NCBI RefSeq assembly: GCF_008831285.2
Contig: NC_045150.1
Coordinates: forward strand, 556,001 to 620,000
Direction: 5' to 3'
Length of the DNA: 64,000 nt
Source: Nymphaea colorata
Lineage: Eukaryota; Streptophyta; Magnoliopsida; Nymphaeales; Nymphaeaceae
Shown here: piece after piece, positions 1-13,591 of the stretch
Layout: each line of letters starts with the position of its first letter
How positions within the stretch are numbered: the first letter of the stretch is position 1
Made by a program: the position numbers and the translations under genes
Notes under the pieces: generated by a model
The model's input: only the letters and a program-made list of their open reading frames with translations
Database searches by the model: none
Told to the model about the DNA's origin: nothing

Positions 1-46
1 GTACTAGCATGGAGAAGCATATCAGACCAAGTTCTACGACATGAAT
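1..46 (-). pseudogene. Copia-1 integrase fragment, left of the gypsy insertion
   Basis: Read on the minus strand, these 46 bases encode VVELGL followed by hydrophobic residues, which resembles the stretch just after the catalytic Glu helix (ERKHRH) of Ty1/copia integrases. The matching upstream part of the domain ends at 14807, on the far side of the gypsy block. The rest of Copia-1 (reverse transcriptase, RNase H, 3' LTR) would lie beyond the left edge. The fragment is short, so the call rests mainly on its fit to the 14807-16750 remnant. Confidence 0.6.
42..46. repeat. Left target-site duplication of the gypsy block (TGAAT)
   Basis: TGAAT directly precedes the terminal TGTA of the leftmost LTR. 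The right edge of the block is followed by TGAGT at 14802-14806, four of five bases identical. A 5 bp duplication is the normal size for Ty3/gypsy integration, and both copies lie in Copia-1 integrase sequence. Confidence 0.65.
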
Positions 47-1872
47 TGTAATAATCCCAATTTTTTAAGGCAAATATTTTTTTTTGGAAACACAATGTGC
101 CAAAATAAGCATCAAGCTTTATCTCCTAAAGCATTTAGCAGTCATTACATAGCACCAATCTCAACCACCCCAACAAAATAAAGTGAACATAGGTAATAAG
201 TTCAATCCTAAAAAAAGAACAAAGAAATACAAAATTTCTGACATCAAATTCTCCTAAAACTTTGAGACCAACTTGGGCATCACAGCTTAGAATATACATA
301 CATGCAATTCAACTCAAATTAGGTAAAACATGCTTAAATCAAATGATATACATAGGTATGGAATATAACTACAACAAACAAGTTATCATGTCAATATCCA
401 TCAACTTATGCACACGACTAAGGTAAGGAACAAATAACAATAGGCATTGTACAAGACAACTGTGGATATACATGCAGATGTATGCAAGCTTGGCATACTT
501 GCAACCACAACTAAGTCACTCTTATCAATTTAGCACATGCACTATACAGGTGGTTTGGATCCAAAAATCTTTTCATAAAACTTAATGACCCATTCTTGCT
601 TCTTGTCACTTTCTCTTTCCTCTCATTCTCTGCTTCACCCGTCCTCCTTCCACCGACCCGGCCTGGCCTTACCCTCCTTAGGTTGGCCACTAGTGGCTCC
701 AACAATTGGACCACCATGGCAATCCGATGGCAACAGATCCAATGTAAGTTTCCTCTATTTAGTAATCTATTAATATTATTATTTATTTTCCGCATAACTT
801 AGGTTATTCTCTGATTTTTGGGTCAGAAGTTGCTGTGGCAACCTTTGACAAAAACCGGCCGAAGCTCGCCTACAACATCCAATCTCAAAAGCAAGAGAAT
901 GGTTAATTGCACTGCCCTATTTCTTTCTCTTTGATTTATGATATACCCATATGTGTGTTTTTTTTTTTTATTCTATTGATGTATAATGAGTTCTTTCTCA
1001 TTTACAGAGAGCTCAATCCTATAGTTTCTTTGTGCTTGATTCATTTATTAACATTATACCTATATTTTGCTTTTGTAAATAAATCTCTATTATGAAAAGG
1101 GAGCTCTCTCTTTCTCTCACTATGTGCTACTAAAAGATTGAGCCAATGTGTTGTCTTGATTATTTTGTTTATTTGTAAACCTATGTGTTCTAGTCATTAC
1201 CAATGTCAAAAGATATACACCAATTAAGTTTGTATACATGACAGTTCGTGGGTGTATTACTGCTTATAACATGATATGTGATGCATCAGATAAAAGATCA
1301 TCATAACATAATATGGACACCATGTATTTCTTGTACCCATATAACATAACCGGTGAGGAGAAACTACTATGCTATTTCCTTTATTTTGTAAGTTATCTTA
1401 TGTATGTATGCACATATAAGTATACATGATACACCCTGCATAATTGCATTTTATAAAAGTACAACCACGATCATGCATGACAAGGAGAAAATGGCATACA
1501 TGATACATGTTCTATCCTTTCAATAATTTCATGCACACATCCATATTAATATCTACTACTAAAAAATGAGATGTGTCCCATACCTTTAAAGGCTGCACAC
1601 AAAAAAAATCTGACAACCCAGTCCCTATTCTATAACCAAATAAAAAACACTCAAACTGAAACCACATAGTGCAAGATAAAGAATGGAGGTTGGAGGGAAG
1701 GAGTAAACACTTTTTCTCTTTCCCAATGTTACAACCTTACAATAAAAAAAATTAACTAGTCCCCAACCATCTCTCCTTATTTTCGGTGGTGGCTAGCTCA
1801 CATGAGCAGAAAGTAATCTCCCACTTCAAAAAACAATGAATAGAAGATAATAATATAATTATTAAAATAACA
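47..1872 (-). repeat. Gypsy LTR 1 (3' LTR, shortened)
   Basis: It starts TGTAATAATCCCAA and shares long blocks with LTR 2 and LTR 3, for example the CATGACAAGGAGAA segment near 1476, 7364 and 14286 and the GGCTGCACA segment near 1590. It is about 1.3 kb shorter than LTR 3. Its right end stops at a place equivalent to about 14687 of LTR 3 and is joined directly to integrase-end sequence, so a deletion has removed the internal/LTR junction. Confidence 0.75.
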
Positions 1873-4800
1873 TATGATATAGTTTTCTTTCTCGATGTGT
1901 GCTCCATGCAATCTAGGATCTCCATCGGTCACTCTTCGTATGTCAAATCTTCTCCTAAGGCAATATCTTCGTGTTGAATGACATGTGATGGGTCCAGTAT
2001 ACACTTACAAAGCATCGACACATGAAACACATTATGAATTTGATTGTATTGAGGAGGTAATGCAATTATGTAGGCGGTTTCACTAACTCTCTCCAAAATG
2101 TCAAACAAACACAATTAACAAGGACTCAATTTGCCTTTTTTGCCAAAACGAAGCACACTCTTCAAAGGCAAAACACAAACAAACACATGGTTACCGACTT
2201 CAAAATGGAGTTCCCTATGCCTTAAGTTTGCATAACTCTTTGGTTGGCTTTAGGTCACTAACAACAGCTTGCAAATCAATTTGACCTGTTCTGCATATTG
2301 TTGCAATGCAAGTGGTTCCTCAATAGCTCTAGCTCCAACTTTATCCCAACAAAGCCCACAAGGTTTTCCATATAATGCCTCAAAGGTGACATGTCAATAC
2401 TCACGTGAAAGTTTTTGTTATATGCGAAATCAACCAAACTGACATGCTTATTCCAGTTGCCTCTCCAATCTAGTGCACATGACTGCAACATATTTTCTAG
2501 AGTTTGAATAATTCTATCCAACAAGTCCATCTATCTATGGGTGGAAACTTGTGCTAAACTTCAAATTTGTTCCTAGTGTCTTAGGCAACTGCCTTTGAAA
2601 CCTTAACATAAATCAAGGGTTTCAATCATAAATAATCACTACAAGAACTCCTTGGACATGAATTGCCTCAACTATATACAATTCTGTGTCAAGCTGTATA
2701 AACTCTAGGAAATTCAAATTGGTAGAAGATGAGGATATTTGGTTAAGTTGTCTACAATCACCCATATGGAATTGTGTTGGCTCATTGCCTTTGGTAATCC
2801 TACCATGAAATCCATGATGATATGGTCCCACTTTCATTTAAGAATATTCATCAATTGCATCTTCCCACCTAGATGTCGGTGTTCCATCTTTACTTGCTGG
2901 TAGACTAAGCATGTACATACAAATTCGAAACATCTTGCTTCATTCCTTCCCACTAAAAGTTGTGCTTCAAGCCATGATATATCTTAGTACCTCCCGGATG
3001 AGTCGTATACTTTGACTTGTGAGCCTCTTCTAGTAACTATTTTTGCAACTTTGTATCATTAGACACCTATTTCTATTGTCCAAACCACAAGCTTCCATCT
3101 TATTTGAATCCTAGATTTGCATGCTTCCACTAAGATAGAGTTTCCAATTTGGAAAACTCAAGATCACTCTTCTCTAATACACAAAAAGATTTCCAGCTTC
3201 AATGACCTTGTGAATATCTAATTAGTTCTTCTTTGACTAGAAAAGGCATCCACGAGGTGAAATCTTCCAGTAGCTTTCATTCACTGGCAAATATCGCCAC
3301 GCTAGTTGCTTTCCTACTTAATGCAAGTGCTACAACATTCACTTTTCCTAAATAATATGCTATCAAAAAGTCATAATACTTGAGAAACTCCATCTATTGT
3401 CTCTATCACAAGTTGATATCCTTCTAAGACAACACATATTTGAAGCTCTTATAGTATTTAAAGACTGTAAACTTTTCACCATAAAGATAATGTCTCCAAA
3501 GCTTCAAAGCAAAAAACAACTACCGCCAATTCAAAAAACTCTTGATGGCAACCACAGTCTTTCATTGAATCTGCCTCCACATTCATTGGATCAATCGACA
3601 TTCCTCCTGCCAATGTCACATGAACAAGAGATATTATTTCATCCAACCAAAACTCACACTTTGAGAACTTAGCATAAAGCTTATATCCTCTTAGTGTTTG
3701 CAGAACTAATTGCAAGTGCATCTTGTGTTATTATGCAGCCTTTGAGTATAACAAAATGTCATCAATAAAAACAATCACAAACACATAGAAATATTGGCAA
3801 AAAACTCAATTCATTAAGTCTATGAAAACAGATGGAGCATCCTTCAATCCAAACAACATTACTCTAAACTCATAGTGTCCATAACAGGTTCTGAAAGCAA
3901 TCTTAGGAATATTGAATTCTTTAATCCAAAATGGTGATACCTGGATATAAGATCTAGTACAACTGATCAAATAAATCATCAATAAGTGGTGATGAGTACT
4001 TATTCTAGATTGTAACTTGGTTGAGCATTCCATAAACAATACACAATTTCATTGATCTGTCCTTCTTTTTAACAAAAATCGTTAGTGCTCTTAGAGTAAT
4101 ACACTGGGTCTTATAAACCCCTTGTCTAAAAGCTCCTGAAATAGCTTTTTAAGCCCTCTAACTCCACTCATGCCACGCGATAAGGCTCTTAAAATCTTGC
4201 CCTTTCTGCACTTATAGTGTTGATAAAAGCAAGCCTCTAGAAATGCCCACTCAAAGTCCTCCCAAGAGACGGTCACTTCTTTTTCAAATTGAATCTCCCT
4301 TGTTAACAACCACCAACAACGAGCAGCTTCTATCAAATAGTACATGTTGTACTCTACCTTCTGTTATTTTGGAACCTACAATACTTGGAAGATGTTGGTG
4401 ATCTCTCACAGCCACTCATTAACATACTCTCCCTTCCTTTGACTAATGAAGATGGGCAAATCCATGTCCATTAACTTCTTATAGGTGACCCCAATTACTC
4501 ATAGAGCCAGTGTCATTATCGCTCCTGAATGATCCTCATATAACTGCCTCAAATGGCCAATCTACTCGTTTTGGTCACAAATGGTTGCTACTAGGGTTTG
4601 CAAAGCATTCAAAGGAATGCATTTTGCTTAGACCAAGCTGGAGCAGAACCATGAGGTCCATCACAATTACTGCTATGCACATTAATCTACAAATTTGGAT
4701 AACATCAAACAATCTTCACATAAACAAGGGAAAGCAAAATTTACTCATCTTATAACTCCAAACCATCAAATGTTTGTTAGCACCCACATATCATTCTATA

Positions 4801-5062
4801 AAATCAAAGTCAAACTCCATTGTTAGATGCCACATCATCAAAAAACCCATGCCTAGACCGGCTGCTCTCTAAATTGGGACCCCTTGTAGGCTTGGACTGA
4901 CTCAGCATTAGCTTCATGATCAATGATGCAACACTTAAGAACTCATACAAAATGGAGTTCTTAAAGTAGTTTTCACCAAATAAAAGAGATTTATAGACTA
5001 GACTTGGTGCTCTAGCCCTCTTACACAGCTTCTTGGTCACAGCTTCTTGCTCATGTCATAGT
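1873..5062 (-). pseudogene. Gypsy gag-pol remnant A
   Basis: The minus strand, read right to left, carries recognisable pieces of a Ty3/gypsy polyprotein. About 4200-4600 is gag-like. 4091-4190 is the start of RT, with the LLDKGFIRPS motif. 3806-4039 is RT with an [10 protein letters not shown] segment. 3476-3721 is RT with KLYAKFSKCEFW. 2622-2837 is integrase core. 2276-2530 is integrase (IQTLENMLQSCALD). 1929-2114 is the integrase C-terminal part with HNVFHVSML. Each piece lies in a different frame between stops. No protease or zinc knuckle is found between gag and RT, where remnant B keeps a protease at 9565-9777. It cannot make a functional protein. Confidence 0.82.
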
Positions 5063-5615
5063 CTAAAGCGGTTGGGTGGGTTTGAGCTTGCTAGTGCTAT
5101 TTAGGTTTTTTGTAATATGTAATGACTGCTAGATGCTTTAAGGGATAAAAGTTTATGCTTATTTTCGCACATTGTGTTTCAAAAAAATTGCCTTAAAAAT
5201 TTATGATTGTGACGTTGTTTGATATTAGAGAATAGGCTGCGCATCTCACCAGAGTCTGCAGTAAGCAACACATATCATTTCCTTCTATTCAAGGTACATT
5301 TGTTTCGTTCATGTTTGCTGCTTAGTCACATGTAAATAGCAGCATTGATGGTTAGATTGTGCTCAAACTAGTACACCTGTATAGATGCAATGAGAATAGT
5401 GGGATTTTAGGACCTCGTGACATGAGGTCTTTTGACATTCTTGAATATGTAGAGCTGCTAGAAGAATGAACACCAAGCCCTTCCTTCATCCCTAAAAGAC
5501 AATATGGTTGACTGCATGATAATAGACATACATCACTCAACCTAAGCCACCACATCTTACACTATGACATGAGCAAGAAGCTATGACCAAGAAGCTGTGT
5601 AAGGGGGCTAGAGCA
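5009..5615. repeat. Inverted repeat of about 54 bp bounding an inverted LTR/leader segment
   Basis: 5009-5062 (GCTCTAGCCCTCTTACACAG onward) and 5561-5615 (ACTATGACATGAGCAAGAAG onward) are reverse complements apart from a few mismatches. The roughly 500 bp between them (5063-5560) runs opposite to its counterpart at 11230-11750. It starts with LTR-end sequence (TAATGACTGCTAGATGCTTT), passes through the primer-binding region near 5227 and then the leader. The rest of LTR 2 resumes in normal orientation after 5615. Confidence 0.8.
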
Positions 5616-7590
5616 CTATTTTGGACTTTAGACGCTTAGACTAGTTTATGAGTTAATCAACATGAACATTAATTACCATAAGGTATCAATTTGTTCATGA
5701 TCTTTTTCGTTACCCATACATGTAAGCATATCAGAGTATAATGAGCAACTTACTAAAAGTAGATAAAATGACAAGGATATTTGTCATCATGCTGCACACA
5801 TCACAAAAATTCATTCACATTAACAGGCTCAATCTTAATAGATCCATGCACATCCATTATAATGTCTCATGCTCATATAAGTGTCTCTTAGTACAAGCAA
5901 GATTCAAATCCATAGACATTTCAATGCTCACATATTTATGATGATCATGCATGTCCCAAACCATCATGCTGCAAAGTTAACAATGCATATGCTTGTGATT
6001 GAAGTAACATGGATCTAATTAGATACAGATGAAGTTAATATATCTACTAACTTGTTGTTTTCAATTAGCAATATTCTAGGTAAATGGATCCTTTATAAGT
6101 GACATCGTGCACTTTCTAATTGAAGAGTTTAAGTTTTAATCTTTAGATAACTACGTCTATGAGTTTATGAAAAAGAACACAATTGAACCATTTTTTGCAT
6201 TTTACAAGTACCCAAGGTGGATGAAAATAATTTTTTCTAACCAAAGAAGACTGTTTTAGAATTAAGCAATAGAGTGATGAAAAAACGGTTTGCAAAATGG
6301 GTCGAAAACCCTCTTTCAATAATTTCTTTACAAAAGAAAGAGGTGGGAAAAACAAAATTTCTTTATTACAGCATGCAAAACAAAATTTCATTATTACAGC
6401 ATTTTGGTAAAAACTCAACAATAGTGGGATGGATTCAAAAATCCCTTTATAAACTTAAATGACCCATTCTTGCCCTATTCTTCATTTCTTCGTGCTCTCA
6501 TTCTGGTCTACACCTGTCCTCCTTCCGCCAACCTGCCCTAGCCATCACCCACCTTCGACTAGCCACTGGCAGCTCCAACGAGTGGCAGGCCACCACGACA
6601 ATGCGATGGCAACTGGTCCAAGGTGAGCTACATATATTTATAAATCTATAATAATAATAATAATAATAATAATTATTATTATTATTATTATTACGTTTTT
6701 TCCCTAAATTTTAATGTAGGTTACTCCCTGTGTCCTTGGGTTAGAAATTGTAGCAGTGACCTTCAATAGAAATCGGTTGAATCTTTCCTGCAACTTCCAA
6801 TCGTGACAGCAAGGGAATGGTGTCTTGTACTTCTCTATTTCTTTCTCTTTGATTTATGGTACACTCATATATGTGGTTTTTTTGTTCTATTGATGTATAA
6901 TGTGTTCTCTCTCTCAGCTATAGAGAGCTCAACCTTATGGTTCTTTGTGCTTGATTCGTTCATTAACATTATACATGTATTATGTTTTTGTAAAAAAATC
7001 TCGGCTGTGAAAAGGGAGTTCCCTCTCACTCTCTGCTACCGAAAGCTTGAGCCAATGTGTTCTCTTGATTATTTTGTTTATTTACAAACTTGTGTATTCT
7101 AGTCATTACCAATGCCAGAAGATATACGTCAACTAAAGATGCATACAGGATAGTTCACGGGTGTATTAGTACTCATGACTTGATATGTGATGCACCGGTA
7201 GAAGATTTTTATAACATAATATGGACACCACATATATAATTAGTTTGGGGAATGTAATATGTTCTTCCCATTATTTTGCATGTCATTTTATGTATGTATG
7301 CACATATAAGTACACATGATACATCCATGCATAATTACTTCTCATAAAAGTACAACCAAGATCATGCATGACAAGGAGAAAATGGTATACTTCATACATA
7401 TTCTTTCCTTCACCAAATTAGATATGCATGCATATGAATGCCTATTGCTGAAAAACAAAAGGTCCTTAATAAAGGCTGCACAAAAAAAAAAAGTCTGACA
7501 ACCCAGTACCTACAACCTTTAGTGGAAGGTTAAAAAACAATCGTAAGCACATGGTACGTGAGAAAAAAAGGAGGTTGAAGGAAAAAAAAG
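5616..7590 (-). repeat. Gypsy LTR 2 (central LTR, missing one end)
   Basis: From about 5640 it follows LTR 3 from about 12550 onward, for example ATTACCATAAGGTATCAA at 5675 and 12588, to a region equivalent to about 14520. The part equivalent to about 11760-12540 is absent, and the part before that lies inverted at 5063-5225. It contains a TAA/TTA microsatellite at 6645-6693 that can fold on itself. Its right end joins the integrase tail of remnant B without a clean LTR terminus. Confidence 0.72.
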
Positions 7591-10500
7591 AGGTCTTCTT
7601 GTAAGGTGATACCTTCTTGTCATATGACATGCTATGGATCTGGTATATATTTATGAAGTTTATGTTGAATATGATTGTACTGAGGAGATAATGCAATTTT
7701 GAGCAATTTTTTAGAGCCGTTTCACCAACTCGGTCCAAAATCTCAAACTGCTCCACATAACAAGAACTGAATTTGTCTTTCTTTCCAAAATGAAACACAC
7801 TCTTTATAGGCAAATTCTCTACACCTTAAGTCTGCATATGTCACTAACTTCAAAGCTGAATTCCTTGCACCTTAAATCTGCATATGATGTTTGTTCGCTT
7901 TGGGCTGCTAACAGCCGCTTGCAAATCACTTTGACTTGATCTATATAATGTTGCAACACGAGCGAGTTTTCAATAGCTTCAGCTCAAACTTCATCCCCAT
8001 AAAGCAGAGATCTACAGGGCCTTTCATATAATGTCTCAAACAGTGCCATGCCAATATTCGCATGGAAGCTTTTGTTGTAGGTGAACTCAGCTAAAGTGAC
8101 ATGCTTGTCTTAGTCACCTCTTCAATCAAGTGCATATGACTGTGGCATATCTTCTAGAGTTTGAATAGTTCTCTTTAACTAATCATTGGTCTGTAGGTGG
8201 AAAGTTGTACTAAACTTTAAATTTGTTTCGAGTGCCTTTTGCAACCATCTCCAAAACCTTGACGTAAATCGAAGACCTTGGTGGCAAGCATCATTGTACT
8301 AATTGTTTTCTTGCTTAGTACATCTACTACAACATTCACCTTTTTAGATGGCATGCTATGAAAAGTCATAGTCCTCGGGAAACTCCATCCACGTCTCTAT
8401 CACATGTTGAGATCCTTATGTGAAAGCACATATTTCGGCCTCTTATACTCTCTAAAATCCTCAAATTTTTTGCCATAAAGATAATTTCTTCAAATCTTTG
8501 AAACAAAAATGACGACCACCAATTCAAGTTCATTAGTTGGGTAATTTCTCTCATGACCCTTCAATTGCCTGGATGCATAGACTATCACTATGTCATGCTG
8601 CATCAACACACATCCTAAACATATATGGATGTGTCAGTATTGTCAGATCCGTTGAATGCCTCCTGCCAAGATGACATGAATGATAAATTCTACTTCATCT
8701 AACCAAAACTCACGCTTCGAGAATGTAGCATAAAGCTTATACTCTTAGCGCTTCCAAGACTAATTGTAAGTGCATATTGTGTTCTTTTGCAGACTTCACA
8801 TCAATAAAAGCAATCACAAATATGTTGAGATGTTGGCAAAAACTTGGTTCATTAAGGTATAAAAGTAGTTGGACTCATCAACTCAAACAACATTATATAA
8901 ACTTATAGTATTCATAATGAGTTCAAAAAGTAGTTTTAGGAATATTAGATTCTTTAATCCTCAACTAGTGATACCTGGATCTAAGATCTATGTTGGAGAT
9001 TATCCTTGTAGATTTCAGCTGATCAAATTAATCATCAGTAGACAATAGGTACTTATTCTTGATAGTAACTTGATTGAGCATTCTATAGTCAATGCACTAC
9101 CTCATCGATCCATCTTTCTTTTTAACAAAAAGTACTGGTGCTCCGAGGGTAATACATTGGGTCTTATAAACCCATTGACTAAGAGCTCTTGTAATTGTTT
9201 CTTAATCTCCTCTAACCCACTAACACCATTTGATATGGTGATTTAGAGATCAGTTGATCTCAAAAACCAAATCTATTTGAGGCGATAAATCTTGGTAACT
9301 CATATGGAAAAAACATTGAGGAACTATCTTGCTATCTCTACTTAATCCATCACTTTTCAACTCTTGTTCTCCAACATAACACAAGCCAAGAACAACTTCA
9401 TACCTTTGTGATAAATAGTTCTTCACCTTCATCATTGGTAGCACCTTGCTAGCTCTGATTAATTCTTAGTGTAAAACTGCAACTGAGTTGACCTAGAGGT
9501 GAGAAAAAAATGTGCCGCTCTCAACAATATACCTCGGCTTAATGTTCCGACAACCAATTCATTATTAAAATGTCATATTGGTCATCTCAAGAATAATGAG
9601 ATTATCCAGTAAACTCTTCATACTAATCTCTACAACAATGTTAGGAAAATGTGTACATGTAATATCACCATATGACATAATCACATCAAGGATGAATATC
9701 ATATGTATAGGTGACACACCAATTAAGTGAGCAAACTCATATGAAACAAATGAATGGGTTGTGCCAGTATCAAACAATACTCAAGCTAATGGTTTGCAAT
9801 AGGAAGAGTACCTTCAATAATGGATGCATTCGGGCCAAGCTATTGTGCTGTGTCTGCATACACCCTACCAAGTGCTCGTCGATCCTCTCCTTGTTGTTGC
9901 TGCTATTGCTGTTGTCATTGACCTCTATTGGTTCCACTATTCTTCCACTACAGACAATCTTTGATGAACTGTCCCACCTTCTTGTAGGCTAAGCAAGCAC
10001 TAGTGTATGAGGGCAAGACTTGTTTTCATGAGAAACTATACATTTGTTAGTAGATTGTTGTGGAAAGCTATGCTAGCCTCCTCGCAATGGTCCATGAGAA
10101 GGTTACCCATTGTTGTACTTCTAGTGATCTTCAAGCCCACGTTTAGCTGGTGGAGCCCCTGATTTTGATGACTTTGGCCCTACTGGTAGTTGAATCTCGT
10201 CTTATAAATTGTTGGCCACCTCTACGAGAATGGTTACTCTTGTTAGTGAGTTCATACTCATGTTGAATGTCACTTGTAGCTGCAATGGTTTCGATTGAAG
10301 TGTTGGGTCCTCCCGTCGTCACCCTGTCTCACAAAATATTGTTTAATCAACAAGCATGCTTAAGTGCTTCAGAATGCTTAGTCTGGTACATAGTTGGACA
10401 ATAATGCTCCAAGCTATAAAAATTCGATGTATATTCATCAACTCACATGCCTCCCATGTGAAGATCCACAAATTTTTTCCTTCTCTACTCTTGTAAGTGT

Positions 10501-11600
10501 TGAGGAAAGTAAGCATCTAAAATGCTCTCTTGAAGTCCTCCCCATAGACTCTCACTTATTTTTTGAATAGAATCTACTTTGTTGACTCTCACTAATGACC
10601 AGTAGCCTCTCTCAAACAGTACTTGTCATAATCTACCTTCTCATTTGTATCCTCTCTCTTCTTCTGACTAGTGGAGATGGGCATATCCATGTTCATAACT
10701 TTATTAAGGTAACCACGGTACCTCTTGGAGCCTATGTCATGATCGTCGTGTAACCATGTAATTGCCTCAAACGGCCAATCTGCTTCTTTTGATGATGAAT
10801 GGATGCTGCTAGGGTCTGCAAAGCATTTGTAAGGAATGTATTTTGCTCATACTAGGTAGAAGTAGAACCACGATGTCTGTCACAATCAGTCTTATGTGTA
10901 TCTATCTAGAAAATTTAGATAACATCAAATTATCTTCACAAAAACAAGGAAAAATAGAAGTTATCTATAACTCCAAAACATCAAATGTCTGGTAATACCT
11001 AAATATCATTCTATAAAACCAAAGTCAAACTCCATTGTTAGATGTCACTTCATCAAAAAACTTAGGACTAGACCCAGTAGACTCTAAACTGGTATGCCCT
11101 ATAGACTTGGACTAACGAGGGGAAGGCATCATGATCAATGGTTCAGAGCTTGGGAACTTGTATAAAATGGAAAATTTATAGCAGTCTTCTCTAAGTAAAA
11201 GAGGTGTATAGACTGGAGTAGGTTCTCTAGCCCTCTTACGGCACTTATTGTTCACAACTTCTTGCTCCTATCCTCGTGCAGGATGCAATGGCTTAGGTTG
11301 AGTGATATATAGCCTTCTACAATCACTTGCATGACCATGTTATCTATTCAAGATGAAAAAAGGGCTTTGTGGTCATTCTTCTACTGGCTCCACATCTTCA
11401 AGAACATTGAATCATTTGGTGTTATGAGGTCCCAAATCCTACTATTCCCACTGCGTCTATGCATTTATACTAGTTTGAGCACATTCTAACCATCAATGCT
11501 CCTATTCGCATGCAACTAAGAACAAATATGAAGGAAAGAAATGTACCTTGACAAGGAGGAGAGGATCTCTACTGCATACTATGGGCTCTGATGAGATACC
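7590..11600 (-). pseudogene. Gypsy gag-pol remnant B
   Basis: This is the second internal region, longer than remnant A. In minus-strand order, gag-like sequence aligns with remnant A around 10480-10800. A cysteine-rich nucleocapsid area is likely near 9950-10060. A retropepsin-like protease at 9565-9777 has a DTGTTHSF active site, where the family has D-S/T-G-A. RT pieces lie at about 8440-9230, and integrase pieces at 7620-8270 parallel those of remnant A. Leader sequence fills 10800-11600. Stops and frameshifts are everywhere. The protease piece is the clearest single domain. B keeps about 1.2 kb between gag and RT that A has lost. Confidence 0.78.
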
Positions 11601-11603
11601 CAA

Positions 11604-11620
11604 CCTATTCTTTGATACCA
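11604..11620 (-). promoter_or_regulatory. Gypsy primer-binding site
   Basis: On the minus strand the LTR end TTACA is followed by five T and then TGGTATCAAAGAATAGG. This resembles the TGGTATCAGAGC site complementary to the 3' end of initiator-methionine tRNA, with mismatches. It fixes the element's orientation: LTR 3 is the 5' LTR. Confidence 0.65.
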
Positions 11621-11625
11621 AAAAA

Positions 11626-13560
11626 TGTAATGACCCCAAATTTTTTTAAGAAATTTTTTAACACCATTTGCAATAAAAAGCATCAACATTTATACCTTAA
11701 AGCATTTACTAGTCATTACATGTTACCAAAACCAACCACACCAACAAAATAAAGTGAACATAGCTAATAAGTTCAACCCTAAAAAAAATAACAAAGAAAT
11801 AAAAAGTTTATGACATCAACTCCTAAAAAACTATAATAGACTTGGGCATTATGAGACTATCACGAAAGTATAGCAGCCATGCCACCACTCTCCTCTATCC
11901 TCGATCACCAGAAAAGATACTGAGTTAAGAACTTGAGAGTCCTCAATACAATGACTACCTTAGGTTTACCACTTTACAATTTACATACTTGGTATCCAAC
12001 TCAAATTAGATAAAGCATCCATAAAGCAAATGATATACATAACTATAAAATATAACTACAAGTAATTGATAATGTCAATATCCATCAACTTATGTGCACA
12101 AGTATGTTTCGAAATAGATAACCATAAGCATTATATAAGACATCCATAGATATACATGTAGATGTATGCAAGCTTATTATACATTGGCATGCTTGCAATT
12201 ACAATTGAATTTCACTTATTAATTCACGGAAAACACTATGCAGGTGTTGCCACAGCCACACTCAAGAGAACAATCAATAGCCACCACAAGGTGTCATCCA
12301 TGTAACCATTCCCTTAAAAGGGATTAGTTGGAGGGCTGTTTCCCAAATCTCGTGGTAGGGGAACAAGTTGCCCATGATAGGTGTGTTCAAAGCACAAGCA
12401 GACTTGTTACAAAACCATAAAAACCTGGATGGCATAGCAATGGCCGGCCAAGCGCACTCAGGTGGAAAGGGCAACCCATGCACCTTCCTCATGCCATGAG
12501 AGATCATGCCACCCTACTCTGTGAGTATTTCAGACTATACACAGTCAAATCAAATTAAACATTAATCAATTTCAACATTCACTAATTACCATAAGGTATC
12601 AACTTGCTCAAGGGTTTTTTTTTCCTTAACCATATGTGTCAACATATCAAAGCTTAATGAGAAACTTACTAAAAGTTGATCAATTCACAAAGATAGTGTT
12701 TTGTCAAGATGCCACACAGATAAAAAAAAAATCATTCAAATTAGAATCTTGGAAACAAATCCATGCATGTCCATTATAATGTCTCATGCTTATATAAGTG
12801 TATCTTAATACAAGCAAGATTCATATCCACAGACATTTCAATACTTGAATATATGATTATCTAGCATGATCTAAATCATAATGTTGCAAAAGTAACAGTG
12901 CATATGCATGTGATAGAAGTAGCATAGATCTAATTAGATTCAAATGGAATTAATATATTTATTCTCTACTAACCCATTAATTTTAATTAGCAATATTCTA
13001 GGTTAAATGGATTCTATATATGTTGTTTTTCATGAGATTTTGGTGACAATGTGCACTTTCTAATTGAAAAGTTTAAGCTTTAATCTTAAGAGAACAGCGT
13101 CTATGAGTTTATGAAAAGAAAACACAATCGAACCCTCTTTTTAATTTGATAAGTACTTAGGGTAGATGGAAATAAATTTTCTAACCGAAGGAAACTATTC
13201 TAGAATCCATCCAAAACAGTGGTGCAAGAAAGATTGCAAAATAAAGGTCAAAAACCATCTTTAAACAATTTCTTTATAAAAAAGGTGAGATGAACAAAAC
13301 TCCATTATAACAGCATTTTGGTAAAAAGTCAAAATATTGGGCTGGATTCAAAAATCTTTTCATAAAACTTAAATGACCCATTCTTGCCCTATTCTTTATT
13401 TCTTCTTCTCAATTTCTCTTTTCTTTTATTCTCTTCTTCACCTGTCCTTCCACCAACTTGCCCCAGCCACCACCCACCTTTGGCCAGCCACTAGCAGCTC
13501 CAATGAGCGATGGACCACCATGGTGGTCTGACAGCAACCGATCGAAGGTGAGTTCCCTCC

Positions 13561-13591
<31 letters not shown>

